In this document: piece by piece, positions 10,641 to 25,200 of the stretch | How the letters are laid out: every line of letters begins with the position of its first letter | How positions within the stretch are numbered: the first letter of the stretch is position 1 | Assembly: GCA_030220185.1 (NCBI GenBank) | Contig: JASPKZ010009863.1 | Span: 38,326 to 102,325 of the forward strand | Origin: Diploptera punctata | Taxonomy: Eukaryota > Arthropoda > Insecta > Blattodea > Blaberidae | DNA length: 64,000 bases | Direction of reading: 5' to 3' | Notes under the pieces: model-generated | Told to the model about the DNA's origin: nothing | What the model saw: only the letters and a program-made list of their open reading frames with translations | Database searches by the model: none | Position numbers and translations under genes: made by a program

Positions 10641-12495
10641 GAATCACTCTTTATAACTAAAATTGACTTTTTAAAAATATTTAACAATAGCTTCAACAGA
10701 ACAAAATGTTCCCTGAAATGGCTATTCTATGTCACCTTACCACAAGTGAATATTCGGTCAGAGAAAGAAGTGACTATTGACATCGTGTTGGCCAATGTGA
10801 TAACACATGTTCCCGCTAGTGTCAATTGCCAACATGTTTGCTCACATATAGTGTGATTCTATCCCAAGAGTCCACCTACATTAGTGGGGAAGTTAGGGGA
10901 AGGAAATGGGCAAGTTAATGTAGTTTGGGCAAGTTACGCGAGAAAATGAGCGAGTTAGTACACTAGATTAGTTTAGCGTTCACTTGTTTGGTAGTGGGTT
11001 TTTGTGATAAGTTGACTGCACTGTCTGAGCAATAGCTAATACACATTTTACATAGCAAATATGCTGATTTTAGGTTATTTTGAGCTCAACTTGTCACTTC
11101 ATTTTAAGGCATTTCTCACATTTTCTTACTTTTTTTTTTTGAAAAATCAACAAGTATATTTCTGTCAGGTAATTATTCACATACTGCTACAATAAATTGT
11201 GTATTTTTCCATTTTATTATTTGAATTTATGTTGAAGGCATAGAATCCCATTTGAATTATTGACAAGAAGTAGCTTTAGATGATGAATTCATTGTATTAT
11301 AATGTCTCTAAGGATGGCAGGATTTTCCTTTACGTTATTTCGGCGTAAATGAACATTCAGATGTTGTTTAAAATCTCACTTACTAATGTATTTCTTTTCA
11401 CAATTTATCAGTAAACTTTTATTACAATTTTCACTCACAATTTATCTTCTTTAAATGTTTATCTCAGTCATAATTATTTTCACAGTCACCGATGGATGTA
11501 TTCACCACAATTTCTCGTACACAACACAAGTCACTGATACCGCTGTCAAACCAAGACTGGCTGGCCTCCTGCCTCCGCTCTATTTATATAGGAGAGAGGA
11601 ACTTTCCAGGCTTAGGTTCGAGATACTTACGAACGGTAGAAGCCTCTGGTCACGGATCTTTCCCGAAAGGGGAGGGAGATGTTTGTAAAAACGTCTGGTA
11701 AAACACTTAAGTGACTTCGGAAAGTTTGAGTGGGCCCTCTAACTCGCGATTGGCGACCTTCATATCTGCGTTGACCAATTGGAAACCACCATTTTCGCCC
11801 CGCCCGCGCAATTCAAACGTGTGTATGCGGCAGGTAACAATCGGTACACGTCTTCCCTGAATGAAAATTAAATATTGCAAATAATTCATCATGTGTGCAT
11901 AAGTTGATTTAACGAAATTTTATGAACTAATAACAAATACTTCTTCTTCTTCTTCCTTCCAAGTAATAGGCCAAGGCCTGTTACGATCCTATAGAAAATT
12001 TTCCCTCCAGCGTTTTGATCCTTCCGGGAAATTCTCGTATAAGACTTGAAAGCATAATAATAGTCCCTTCGATCGGTTGCTGGCCAAAAGGAAGGCAAGA
12101 CCAGTGATGGGGCTGCCATCTTATAGCCTCTGGTCAGGCTTTTCTGAAGAAGAAAAGAAAATAAAGGAAAGAAGAAATGGAAGAAAGGAAAGACTTCCTA
12201 GCCCTCGGATGCCCTAATAGCATTGGAGTCGAAAAAAACAAGAGTTAACCAAGAGAGGTTAGATAGTAAAGTTAAAAGAGTGCAAAACACAAGTAAGTGG
12301 AAGAAATGTTTTGCTCAGCTTGGGCACCTTGTGGTCGCCATCCACATATCCCCTAGATGAGGACCCCTGAGGGATAACAAATACTTAAGATTCATAAATG
12401 TATTAAAAAGTGAAAACAGGTCAAATATGTTTGTAATACGTAATTTAGCAGGAACTAAAGGACCCTGACTGCGAATATATTTACTATGTTTTCAT
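10641..12495. other. mostly unannotated intergenic or intronic DNA
   Basis: 10641-11700: no gene, no clear repeat; a TTTTTTTTTT run at 11131. 11700-11870 is locally G+C rich without a credible coding frame. 11940-12380 looks like a decayed retroelement (CTTCTTCTTCTTCC at one end, an A/G-rich block at 12140-12180) but I cannot place it. The PTPDC1-like N-terminal exons were looked for here and not found. Confidence 0.4.
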
Positions 12496-12501
12496 TTGCA
12501 G

Positions 12502-12686
12502 GTCTCGGAAGAACAAGGGGTACTAATTTCTTGTTACCTGGTATATAGTCTGAGAGTTCGTGCAAATGATGCTATTAGATTTGTGAGACTGAAGAGACCC
12601 AACGCCGTCCAGACTCGAGGACAGATCTTGTGCGTGCAGGAGTTTGAACAGTTCATTCTGCCCCAGAGTTTGGTCTTCTGCAACAA
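12502..12686 (+). CDS. PTPDC1: PTPDC1-like exon: end of phosphatase P-loop
   Basis: Acceptor TTTCATTTGCAG ends at 12501; donor GTATGT begins at 12687. The first bases, completed by one base from the previous exon, read G-L-G-R-T (the CX5R loop arginine and threonine). The frame then must shift by one base, because G-V-L-I-S-C-Y-L onward lies in the other frame. The extra base is an A in GAACAAGGGG (12511-12520). Downstream VRANDAIRFVRLKRPNAVQT and QTRGQILCVQEFEQF are classic for this phosphatase family. It ends in phase 2. The catalytic HC lies in the preceding exon, not found in this window. Confidence 0.85.
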
Positions 12687-13133
12687 GTATGTTAAATACC
12701 GTTTGTAATATTAGTTTTACAAATGTTGTTTGTATTTCCAATCCAAATATATTCCCATTCGTCCCACTGCGGGGACATGGATGCGTCCCTAGTGGAATGT
12801 TTCTTAACCACACTAATTTAATTATGCTTACTTCCCTACGGATGTCAGCATCTGTGGTTATTGCATCGTCTCGAGGTGACATCTAGTAGGAAAGTAAGGT
12901 ATTACTCAGATGGACGAAGGTTAAATTTTGCACAGAGGCATTTTTATTCAGGCTTGTGGTTCTTTTATGTGTCTGAAAACCTTCATACTTGGGACGCACG
13001 GCTAAGAGTCCCTCCCAGAGTACTTGTCCCTTGGATTTTTCCATCGTAAAAAAACCATCGGCTCTGACGGGTTTGAACCCGTGGCCCTTGGGTCCAGAGG
13101 CAAGAAACATATCCACTAGACCAATAAAAACAA

Positions 13134-13178
<45 letters not shown>

Positions 13179-15435
13179 TTATTTCAGTTCTGTTGTTTAC
13201 TGACCAAATGCGAGCAGCTACTCTAGATTTATATATTTCCCCATTTTTTTTATATTTCTTACAAGGGAAATGCAAACCATTGCATACTGAAACCTTCCTT
13301 CAAATTTCTCCCAGAGAAGTGTTGTGATTTACTAAGGCTGTGTCGAAAAATTATTCACCATTTTTAATTGCAAGGCATAGAAATCGAAGCCAGAATCCAG
13401 CAATGGCAATCCACTATACAGAGCAAATGAACTGTCTGTTTGAGTAAGTGTGGAGTGGAGTGAGGCGGGGCGTGGAATGGATGTAAGGTTAAGAGAGTTG
13501 TCCAATCTACCAATTCGGGAGTTTTATTAATTCCCATAGTTTAAATGAGAGAATTGGCACTGGATTTTATTGCCTTGCAGTTCAAAACTGCTTATAATTT
13601 TTTGAACACTGCCTTTGTACATCACAACGCTTTTCTGGAAGAAATTTCAAGGTAGATTTTGGCTTGCAATGGTTGAGAGTTCCCTTGTCAGGCGTTCCTT
13701 CATTCTAATGTTCATGTTCCTCTTTGTTTCTCCTATGTAGATTTTTCACAATCCCTACATTTATCTGTTAAATTCATGATTTTTGTCTTTGCTAATTTCT
13801 TCATTTTTTGTTCGTTTTCATTAATTTTACAAAGACTAAAATAATTTTTTGATGCCAATTTGATGTTGAAAATTTTAAGAAACCTATTGTGGGTCAAATA
13901 TATATATCAACACTAGTAAAATTCATAAAAAATTCCGTTCTGGTGAAGTCATATGATGAAAGTTAAAAATTAAATTGTACCTGTTGGTAGGTGCCGTCGT
14001 CCTCAACTTTGTTAAAATATTGTGTATAAAATTAACTGGAGCGCTTTCGGAAGTTATCTTCCATCTTCTGCAGGTTGAGTTTCCGCCACTTGTTGTTGTG
14101 TACGGTGATGTATACTTCAACTGTTTGTAGCAGCAACTGACTTGTTCTTGACGATCACGTATAATGGGTTTGACTGGGGTGCGTTCTCATTAAGAAGTGA
14201 GGTGTTGTTTGTTTCCTTTATAATTTTAAAGTCTTCAAATATATTTATACTAGCTGGAATGTTTTCTCGGTGGATTATCGTGAGAGTATTTTCAAATTGT
14301 GTTCAACCTGCAGAAGATGGAAGATAACTTCCGAAAGCGCTCAAGTTAATTTCATATACAATATTTTAACAAAGTTGAGGACGACGGCACCTACCAACAG
14401 GTACAATTTAATTTTTAACTTTCATTAAAATATGTGTACAGGGTGAATCATAAATATGGCTATACGTTTGATCGCGTTGTGTGATGAAAATATTACCATT
14501 AGAGGAAATATGAAATTATCGTTGGAAAGGAAATTATTCAAATTACAAAAATGGAATAAAACAAAACAGTGTAGAACTTACGTCATTAGTCAAAATGGCG
14601 TTGAATATGTAACAGCTAATTACAATTGCTGCATGGGCAATAACGTATGCTAATGATCGTGAGGCCGCAAGACGGGCAAGACGTGAGTTTAACGTAGCAT
14701 TGCAAGCCGTCGACTGTGGGGAAGTGGAGAAAACGACTGCTGGAAACGGGAAGGATGTAGAAAATCAAACCTCCTGGAAGGCCTCGCATTAGCACGGATG
14801 CAAAAACAACGAAGAGAATTGTGGAGGCGTTCGACGCTAGCCCACAAAAATCAACCCGCCAAGCTACACGTGAGAAGTGATTTGTTTTGTTTTGTTCTAT
14901 TATTGTAATTTGAAGGATTCCCTTTCCAATGATAACATCATATTTCCTTTAATAATAATATTTCCGTCACAAAATGTGATCAAACGTATAGCCATATTTC
15001 TGAATCACTCTGTATATATCTTATAGTTTCTATTTTTTTCTTTTGCAGTTTGAAGAATACTTCCTTCGATTAATTTCGTTGTCTGAATCTGTTTAATTTC
15101 TTGCATATCATGTTATCTTCAAAGTAATACTTTTTGCTATGTTTATTATGTATTCTTTCTCTTGACATAAATTATCTCTGTACATGGGAATGTTTACTAG
15201 CCTGTGTGTAAAACTATTGAAGACAGCCTGTTGGTGTGTGATCTGATTGAATCCTGAAACTTTAAGGGCACACAGTATTTATTAGGGTTAAAAAATCTTT
15301 TTTTTTTTTTTGCTTCAAAAATCCAGGAATGTCTATTTTATTTATGTTCAATATTAGTTTGTCCATTTTGAACATTTAAAACCATAAAAATTGTTTTTTT
15401 AAAAATGGCATCTCTATGTTCTGCTAACGTGCATA

Positions 15436-15466
<31 letters not shown>

Positions 15467-18400
15467 GCATCTTTCCATAACTTTTATTTTTTTCATATTT
15501 TGGTACACTTTTCTCTGAAACTATGAAAGATAGGAGAATAATTTTTGGCATGGATATGCAGATTAAAGAGCTCTGTAGTAATAAGGTAAATTTATGTTTG
15601 TGCTACTGATAGTATTTGAAATTTAAAAAAAGTAATCAAAATTTTTAATAAAAAATGTTGGTCTTCGAATTTTTTAAAATAAATCACAATCCATATCAGA
15701 ACACAGCAAACCTTATTATTATCAAATGAACTATGGACAATAATATACTAAATTTTAGAAACAATTGGACAAGTAGTTTTTGAGAAAATTGTACCAAGAC
15801 AATACTTTCAAGAAGTTGAAATTTTTTTTATTTTAAATTAGTCATGAAGAAATATGTCTGAAAAGTTAACCAGAGTGTTATTATGTTCAGGAAGACTTGT
15901 TTTAATTAGTGACATTATTTTCATGCACATATCTTAAAAATAAGCTGAAAAAAACGTTTTTTGTATGTTGCATATTTTTAACCAAATTGCAAGGAAATTA
16001 GTACCGGTGCCCTTAATATAATCATTGGTATATTTTTCCTGTAAATTCCTAATCTTATTCTTCTTTTCTCCTCATTTCTGATTAAATTTATATCTAAATA
16101 TGGTGTCTATTATTTTCAGTTTCCATAATAAATTATCTTTATTGACCTTTGCTAATGTTCCTAACTGACTGCCATAAATTTGACATTGCCAAAATTTGTC
16201 TTTCAAGATGAATGGGTTAAAAAAATATTTGTCATAATTACAAATAATTAAATTTACAAATAGGAATGAGTGCACAAAGAAATTAAACATAGGCTCAATT
16301 CTGGAAATGCGTGCTATTATGCATTGCAGAGACTCTTGACGTCCCAACTTCTCTAAAAAAATATTAAACTCGAAATATATTAACTGTTATTCTACCAGTT
16401 ATATTATATGGGTGCGAAACATGGACTCTTACTTTAAGGGAGGAGAAAAGATTAAGAGGAATTGAGAATAAAGTTCTTAGGAAATTTTTGGACCAAAGAG
16501 AGATGAACAGACAGGTGAATGGAGAAGACTACATAACAATGAACTACATGGTCTTTATAGGAAGTCAGATATAATAACAGTTAAGTCTCGTAGACTGTGA
16601 TGGGCAGGATATGTGGCACAAAGGAGAATGAAAGAGGGGCATGGAAACTCCTTGTAGGAAAACCAGAGAGAAAAGTGCCCAGTATGTAGGACAAGAATGA
16701 GGTGGGAGAATAACATTAACAATGATTTAAGATAAGTAGATTATACAGGAGATAATTGGAAAATATTAGCTCAGATTAGGGAGGTATGGAGAGCTTATGT
16801 CCTCATGTCCATGAACCTATGGGTTCAATAGTGTCAGTGAGTTGAACTAGTGCTTTTGTTCCCGAGGGTCACAGATAGAAACCCGACTGTGGTCGATGGA
16901 TTTTTTAGGATGGAAAAATCCATAGAGCAAGTCATCTGGGAGAGACTTTAGGCCTTGGGTCCCAAGACTCAAGGTTTTTAGGTTTGTAAAGAACCTTAAA
17001 TCCTGAATAAAGAGGCCTCTAAGCAAAATTTACAGACCTTCCATAATCCTAGTAATACATTAGTTGCCTGTTAGATGCCTCATTGGGTCTGTATGTTGAC
17101 TGCATACCATTCATGATATCTGTAGGGAGATAAGCATAACTAAATTAACTTGGTCTAGTAACTCCTAACAAAGGAGAGAATAAGGCCCAACATTGGACTG
17201 TTATGCCACTGTAGATAGATAGTGCCACTGAGTTAGTTAGTTAGTTTGTTAGTTACAATTCCAGCTAGAGGACTAAATAGGTTAAGAAAAGTGAAAATAG
17301 GGTTACAGCTAATGAGTCTCACTAACCACAGCAACTCTCTCCAGTTTTCCTTGGCTCATCACAGCTGCCATAAACAGATGCATGAGTTGGCTGATTCTTT
17401 ATATTATTATTGTGTGAGACTTGTAGATGAAAATGAATTGTTTTACAGGGTGTTTACCAAGGACAAGAAAATGGTAGAATTTAATGTAGCACAGTATTTG
17501 AACAGACAGAAGCTAATGCTGCACGGCTATGAAGCAAGAGCTCTTAAATATATCCCCAAGGTAAGATTTGTACAGCTTTCTATTATATTTTTTAATTAGT
17601 TTCTGAAAAGTGTTTTGCCGGAGATGTACCTTAGATTAGAGCAAACAATGTGAGTTTTTGTGCCTGAAGTTAACAGCTGAGGAAATGCATGGTTTTTGTA
17701 ATTGTTAACAGATGGCCCCTCCAAGGTATCTTTACCTTGTCGTGGTGGAGTGGCTTGCGTGCTTAAATGATCCTGAGAGCTATGCCGGCGGTAGCATTGT
17801 TGCCGATAGGGTTACCCATGTCGGACTGGTCGAAGGTGATAAGCCAGACGAAAAAAGTACCTTGGGCGAAAGAGTGACGATCTTTCACCGTAAAAATATA
17901 ACCGTCAAGAAATGCGGAAATGGGTTCATCCGGGGTAAAATTTTCCGGAGGTCAAATAGTCCCCCATTCGGTTCTTCGGGCGGGGACTACTTCAGGGAAC
18001 ACATGCCAAAGGCTCAAACACAGGGACATGTTCCTAGGAACATGGAATGTTAGGACTTTATACAATAGCGGGGCACTAGAGATATTAACGCGGGAATTAG
18101 ATAAATCGCCCTTGGATATAGTCGCTTTACAGGAAGTTAGGTGGCCAGGAGAAGGTAGTTAGGAATTAGTCTCGTAGACTGCGATGGGCAGGACATGTTG
18201 CGCGTATGGGGAATGAAAGACGTGCATGGAAGCTTCTTGTAGGAAAGCCAGAAGGAAAACGCCCAGTTGGTAGACCAAGAATGAGGTGGGAGAACAACAT
18301 TAACTATGATTTGAGGGAGGTAGATTATACGGGGAATGATTGGAAAGCATTAGCTCGGGATAGGGATGTATGGAGAGCTTATGTCCGCGCGGCCATGAAC

Positions 18401-19237
18401 CTACGGGTTCGATAGTCCCAGTGAGTAAGTAAGTAACAGATGGCAGCAAAATCATCTTGGAGTTATAAGACTTTAACAGCGCACAGACGATGCTTTTGCT
18501 TAACAATTAATGTAAGAAACCAGAATTTACTCTTGAATGGAGTTAAGGCTTTCATTGCCATCCGTAAATATTTTATAATTTTTTCTGGACTTTTATTGTA
18601 ATCAAATGATAAATATGGTATTCACGTAGACTTTCACGGCCGGAGTTGCTATGATGATCTTGAAGAAGATTTTCGGGCTGTAAGGCCGTGGTCATGAGGC
18701 TTTTAGTTCCCCGACGTTTCGCCAGAGACTGCGTCTGGCATCCTCAAGGGTTGTCTTGAGACTGGCAATTCTTGAGGTATGCTCGCTTCAGGTTCTCCAG
18801 GATACCGGTGTAATCACCTTGATCTCTTCTTTAGGAAGTGTTAAGTTCAATCAGTTATTTATACTTTTGTGGTAGGCCTAGGAGCATCTAACTTTCTAGG
18901 CCAGATAGAACTTTGGCATTTTATATTTCGTCCGTTCCTTTTCGTTGTATGCCCCTAGGCTATTAATAAGAGCATTTTCGCTCAGAGTCGCTTTTTGATA
19001 TAAGTTTCTTGCCAATTTAGTCATCACTTCCTGAAGAAAGTCAATGTTTAAATCTTCATGAATTTTGGTGATTCTCGTCCTAATTGGATATTCTCCTGCA
19101 CTTCGTAAACACTTGTTCTGAAGAACCTGAAGCAAGTTTATCTTATCCTTTGATAAGGTCAGCCATGCGGGACATGCTAACCTGGTTGAGTGGTAGACAA
19201 GGCCTTAAGGCCTTAACTCTGCCAGGTAAAATAAAGC

Positions 19238-19290
<53 letters not shown>

Positions 19291-22200
19291 CATTTGGCTG
19301 CGTATACAAGCCCTGTATACCAACGTACGTGATTGAGGTGTCAGAGAGTGGGCTCTCAACATGGGCTTGAGTTGTGAAAAACGTTTATAAAAGTTATTTC
19401 GAATCTTCTCGACATGTTTAGCCCAAGTGAGACGACGATCTAGTATAACCCCGAGATACTGAACAGTGGGCTGATATCTGATTACAGTTCCGTCATATTC
19501 TAGTGTTTCTGCACCATTAATATTAGGTCGTTGCGTAAAAATTATTCCTTGGTTCTTCTCTTTACCAATTTTAATCCTCCATTTATCAGCCCACCGCTCA
19601 ATATCTCGTAGGCCTCTCTGAACCTTTCTACTACACCTAATTAAGGATCTGTCTTTACTATATATCGCAATATCATCGGCATACAGGGCTAGTTGCGTAT
19701 GTGTCCTCCCAGGAACATCGGCGGTATAAATATTATATAACAATGGTGAAAGTACGGATCCCTGAGGCACTCCAGCCAGTATAGTTCGTCTATCAGAGGT
19801 GGCACCCCCTCGCTGACAACGAAACTCCTATCCGTTAAAAAGGACGAGATGATTCCCACTATCCCATCCAAAAAGCCCATTGAATCCATCTTCCATATCA
19901 GGCCTTCATGCCAGGTCGTGTCGTAGGCTTTCTCGACATCCAAGAACACTGCAACTGTGCTCTCTCTATAATTGAAACCTGATGTTATATATTCCGTGAG
20001 TCTTACCAGTTGCAGTGTCGTGGAACGACCCGGCATGAACCCGAATTGCTCTTGTGGGATGACGCGCAGATCAGTAGTCATACCGATCAGTCTGCCCAGC
20101 ACAATTCTTTCAAATAATTTGCCAAGATTGCTTAGCAGACTGATCGGTCGTCTATTAGAAACAAAAATAGGATTTTTTCCTTCTTTAGGTAACGTTATAA
20201 TTTTTGCTTCTTTCCATTTACGCGGAAAATAATTTAAATTTAAACATCTATTAAAGATAGTAACTAAATAGCGCGCCATCCCAGATGGGAGGTGCTGAAT
20301 CATCTCGTTTGATACATAATCTGTACCAACAGCTTTTCTCTTAGGAAGCGTCTTAATAATTTTCTTAACCTCAGCGAGGGAATTCTGTCCGCTGTCTGTC
20401 TTATTTATACGTTCACCGCGATGGGTTCGTAAGTTGTATCTGCCTTCTGATTGGTCAGCGTTAGGGACTTCCATTGCTACAGTCGACTAGACCATCAAAC
20501 AGCAATCTCGTTGGAGCAATGGAAGTCCCTAACGCTGACCAATCAGAAGGCAGATACAACTTACGAACACATCGCGGTAAACGTATAAATAAGACAGACA
20601 GCGGACAGAATTGCCAGTCTCAAGACAACCCTTGAGGGTGCCAGACGCAGTCTCTGGCGAAACGTCGGGGAACTACAAGCCTTACGACCACGGCCTACAG
20701 CCCGAAAATCTTCTTCAAGATCATCATGATAAATATGGTGTTTTTTAATAAGTAAGGTTTGTACAACTGGCTTGAAAGACATATCTGTTTCCTATAGTTC
20801 AATGAGAGAAATACAGTAGAGTATTAGAAAGAGAAGGAAATAGTTTGAATTCTAGAGAAGGTATTCATATAGTTTCTGTATGTCATTGAGAGAATATTGA
20901 AATTGGTATTATTTGATATTTGAAAGTTTAATCTCGACAGAACTTGTTCTGTTTTCATTTTATCAAACAGTATGATTATAATTAATAATCATTAATAATT
21001 ATTAATGAAAGATTTGTTTTAATTTTGTTTCAGATTTTGTTTGTTTTGTGTGAACGTCTTCTTCAGTTATGCAATTGTCATCCCCTCTGTTCTCCGTTTG
21101 GAATCCGATATGATTCAACAAACTTTCCATTTACGAAATGTTTTATTGTGGCAAGATTGAACAGTGATCCAAGATCTAGCTTCGTGCATTCTTCCACAGT
21201 ATCACCATCCGACTCACCTTTTGCCAGCACTTGTAAGTATAGCCAAGTTTGTTGAGGGCAAACTTCATAGATTGTGGAGACCAACACAAATATTTATGTA
21301 TCATCATCATCAAATTACCATTACAGCTCATTAAAGGCCTTAGCTACCTTCAGGACTTTCTGCCAAATTGATTACTCTTTAGCCACGTTCCACCAATTCT
21401 TGATGACAAGTTTCTTTATGTCCTCCACCACTCCTTCAAGCTATCTGCTATGGGGTCTTCCAACTCTTTCTGGTTTGTTATCAGTAGAGCCCAGATTTGT
21501 ATGCAAAATAAAGTATTAAATATGCATGCAAATATGGATGAAAAATGTGGAAAATATGTAACCTGAATATGCAAAAATAGATAGTAATAAAATAAAATAA
21601 AATAAATGATTTGCTTTGTGGGTAATCTTAGTTTATTCCTGGCTGTTACAGTATATGGAAGGTTTTCATGTGTTTTTTTTTGTGTGAAACTCCTTTGTCT
21701 GTGAGTCAAGAAGGTTTTATACAATGAAAATGCCCTTTCTACATCACATGATGTCATAGGTGTATGTGAAAAAAACCACAGTTCTTCTTCAGTGAATTCC
21801 TCTTTGGTTACAGTTTTTTCACAATCTTACTTACTTACTTACTTACTCACTGGCACTATCGAACCCGTAGGTTCATGGCCGCGCGGACATAAGCTCTCCA
21901 TACGTCCCTATCCTGAGATAATGCTTTCCAATCATTCCCTGTATAATCTACTTCCCTCAAATCATAGTTAATGTTATTCTCCCACCTCATTCTTGGTCTA
22001 CCAACTGGGCGTTTTCCCTCTGGCTTTCCTAAAAGAAGCTTCCATGCAAGTCTTTCATTCCCCATACGTGCAACATGTCCTGCCCATCGCAGTCTACGAG
22101 ACTTAACTGTTCTTATTATATCTGGCTTCTATAAAGACCATGCAGTTCATTGTTATGTAGTCTTCTCCATTCACCTGACTCTTCATCTATTTTTGGTCCA

Positions 22201-25200
22201 AAAATTTTCCTAAGTACTTTATTCTCAAATACTCGTAATCTCCTTTCCTCCCTTAAAGTAAGAGTCCATGTTTCGCACCCATATAATATAACTGGTAGAA
22301 TAATAGTTTTATATATTTTCAGTTTAACGTTTTTTGAAAGGAGTTGGGATATCAATAGTCTCTGCAATGCATAATAGCACGCATTTCCAGAATTGAGCCT
22401 ATGTTTTATTTCTTTGTGCATCTCATTCCTATTTGTGATTACTGGTTTTTTCACTACCACCAAAGAGTATTTTGCAAATTTGACAAATTCTATTGTAGGC
22501 AAACAGGATTTTTATTTAATACTTCACTAAGCTTACCAAATGTGATTTTAGCAACACCGTAATATTATTTCTCAAGGCCCACGGGTATTCCCTTCTTACA
22601 CAGATGTAAATATACACATTACGCTTATATCCAACTGATTGCAGAGACTTTACTAATATTTAAAAAATAATAACAATTAATTAATTACTAGTAATTAGTT
22701 GAAGAGAAATTATAATTTAATACCACATTTAGGAGTAAAATATGCATTTATGCATTAAAAATCTATAATAAGCATTTTCTTCCAGAATATTCATTTCTAT
22801 GCATTATAAAAACACCGCTCAAATTGTCTGTGAAGGGGCCAATTAATACATAAATCATTTCTGCATTCTTTTTAATGCGTAATAAAAGACATGCATTTGC
22901 ATACAAATCCATGCTCTAGTTATCAGCAATCTTTTTAACAATGTTTCAGTCTACAATTGAGTTGGCTAAATTGTTTTTACACCTCACCTGAGTTGGAATT
23001 TGACTGATGATGAAGGCAAAGGCATTTGAAACGAGTGTCATGAAAACACGGAAATTTATGAAGTGAGATGTAAAAACATTTTATCCAAATAAATTTATAA
23101 ATTAAAAAATTACCTCATAGTGTTACTTCCCACTGTAATTTTGATTAAACATTTTCCGTTTTCATTCTCCGCACTTGTCCAGCTCATCTTAATCTCACTA
23201 TTTTAATTGAGGTGAGTTACACAGGGGTTTTAAAATTATATTCCGACTCCCCTTGAGAAGTACGCAGATCAAAGAATTTCTTTGTACTTTCACTTCTGAC
23301 ATATATTATTACCGATAGATTTGTTTGTTTCCATAGCCTCTGTAACATAACTTGAATTGAGTGGAGTATAATTTTGTGATGGATTATTCTAAAAAAAAAA
23401 GTCATCCAGAGATTTTAATAATATTCATAACGGGTTGCAAAGGATAGTAAAGTGCATTCCATAACCTCTCCTATCCAACAACATCAAAATGGGAAAAAGA
23501 CAGTTACAACCAACCAACTTGAAAACACAAACAAGTTTCTTATCCAAATAACGGAAATAAAAACAGATTTGAATCTTCCTAAATCTAAAGAAAATATTTT
23601 GATCAGAAAAAACCCTCTTGCTTTTGAACCAATTAACATTCAGCTAAATCTAAAAGAACCAGTTACAAAATCTAAAACTCCCACACTTGTAATAAAAGCT
23701 ATAGCGTTAGAAGCTGTGAATAAGAGATATCCAGCAGAAGTATGGTTTACATGTCTACACAGATGGATCTACTATTGATAACAACTCAGGATCAGGAATT
23801 ACATGTGCATTATTTTCGTTTTATCAACCAGCAGGATACACAACAAATTTTGAATCAGAAGTAATGGATATTTGACAATAAAGAGTGCTACAAAATGATT
23901 CAACAACTCCAAAAACTACAGAAAAGAATTCAATTGCAATGGATACCTGCATATTGTGGAATTGCTGGAAATGACACTGCTGATTTTCTTGCCAAAAAAG
24001 ACTCCAATCTAATTCAGAATACTACTAAAAGCTTACCTTTTGCATCCATAAAAAGAATAATTAAAACAAATATAAAATCAAACAAAACCAAGACCTATGT
24101 AACAAAGTCAAAGACAAAAAATGGAATATTTTAGTAAAGAAGCCAGATATTATTCCAGAAATTCCACGTAAAACTATAGTAGCAAAATTTAGACTGCTTA
24201 CAGAACATGACTATTTGGCCAAAAATTTATATAAAATAGGAATCTACACAAATCCAAATTGTCCTCTATGCAACAAAGATGAAGAAATGAACGAAGAACA
24301 TCTACAAACCTGTGAAGTATTACCTGTTGGATCCACCATAGAGAATTATTGGAGAGCAAGAATGCTATTGGCTTTGTTGCCAAGGCCCAGCATTTGGAAA
24401 CCACAACAATAATATTCATAACATTTGACATGTCTCCACAATCTGAATTTGGGCACATGAATTCTCAGACTTTAACATAATTGCACTATTACTCAATGTA
24501 AATTTTGTCGCGTAAGCAACAATGTCCACGCTAACTATGTTGGATTGATTTGCAGTGGCATCAGCTGCATCAACACGCCGACACAGCACTGAATTTGATG
24601 ATCAGCTGAATGAACTTCCTGGCAATGACGATGATGACGTAGCTATGCCTAGCAATGTGACTTGCATATCTCCGGACATGCCATCTTGCGCTTCAGGAAT
24701 GTCAGGTATTTAACATAACTTGTGCGGTAATTACATGTTTTGTCAGATTATCAGTTTCTTCAAATTGTATCATATCCTCTCTATTTATGTTCTGGTTCTC
24801 TGCTCTGGTTGATTTTTTCATTTTACATTAATCTGCAGCTCCTCTTATGTTCCTGTCATCTTGTTCTGTTATTTTTGTCGTTCCTACATGAAGGGCTCAG
24901 CTGTAAAACATGGTAGATGACAAATTCTTGAAAATTGAGTTGTAGCATGTAAACTGTAATATGTGACCTCTTGAAGCATTTCGTGCACATAGTTTTTACA
25001 TCCGTCAATAGATAGCAGATGTATTGTCACGGTAAATAATACTACATGCACCAAATGCTTTCAGGAGGTCACATACTCTTACTTACTCACTGGCACTATC
25101 GAACCCGTAGGTTCATGGTCACACGGACATAAGCTCTCCATACATCCCTATCTTGAGCTAATGCTTTCCAATCATTCCCTTTATAATCCACTTGCCTCAA

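Larger units (their letters stand above)
18617..20728. repeat. hairpin repeat HP, split by a LINE
   Basis: Left arm 18617-18762 (TATTCACGTAGACTTTCACG ... GAGACTGGCAATTC) and right part 20383-20728 (GAATTCTGTCCGCTGTCTGT ... ATCTTCTTCAAGATCATCAT) join into the same structure as the uninterrupted copy at 43642-44089. The right part is itself folded around 20480. At the break AATTC is present on both sides, as a 5-base target duplication. Confidence 0.75.

Noticed and set aside
11455..11892. Small genes in the G+C-richer stretch near 11.5-11.9 kb
   Set aside because: Overlapping frames on both strands, no family resemblance and no splice context.
12496..12501. Translation start at TTG/CAG before the phosphatase exon
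   Set aside because: These bases are the splice acceptor; the frame there is a consequence of the one-base shift.
17711..17760. HDV-like ribozyme at the LINE 5' end
   Set aside because: A short hairpin is visible, but I could not fold the required double pseudoknot by hand. Left as a suggestion only.
20383..20474. True N-terminus of the jockey-type protein
   Set aside because: The same bases occur in the HP hairpin at 43870-43970 without any LINE, so they are host-site sequence.
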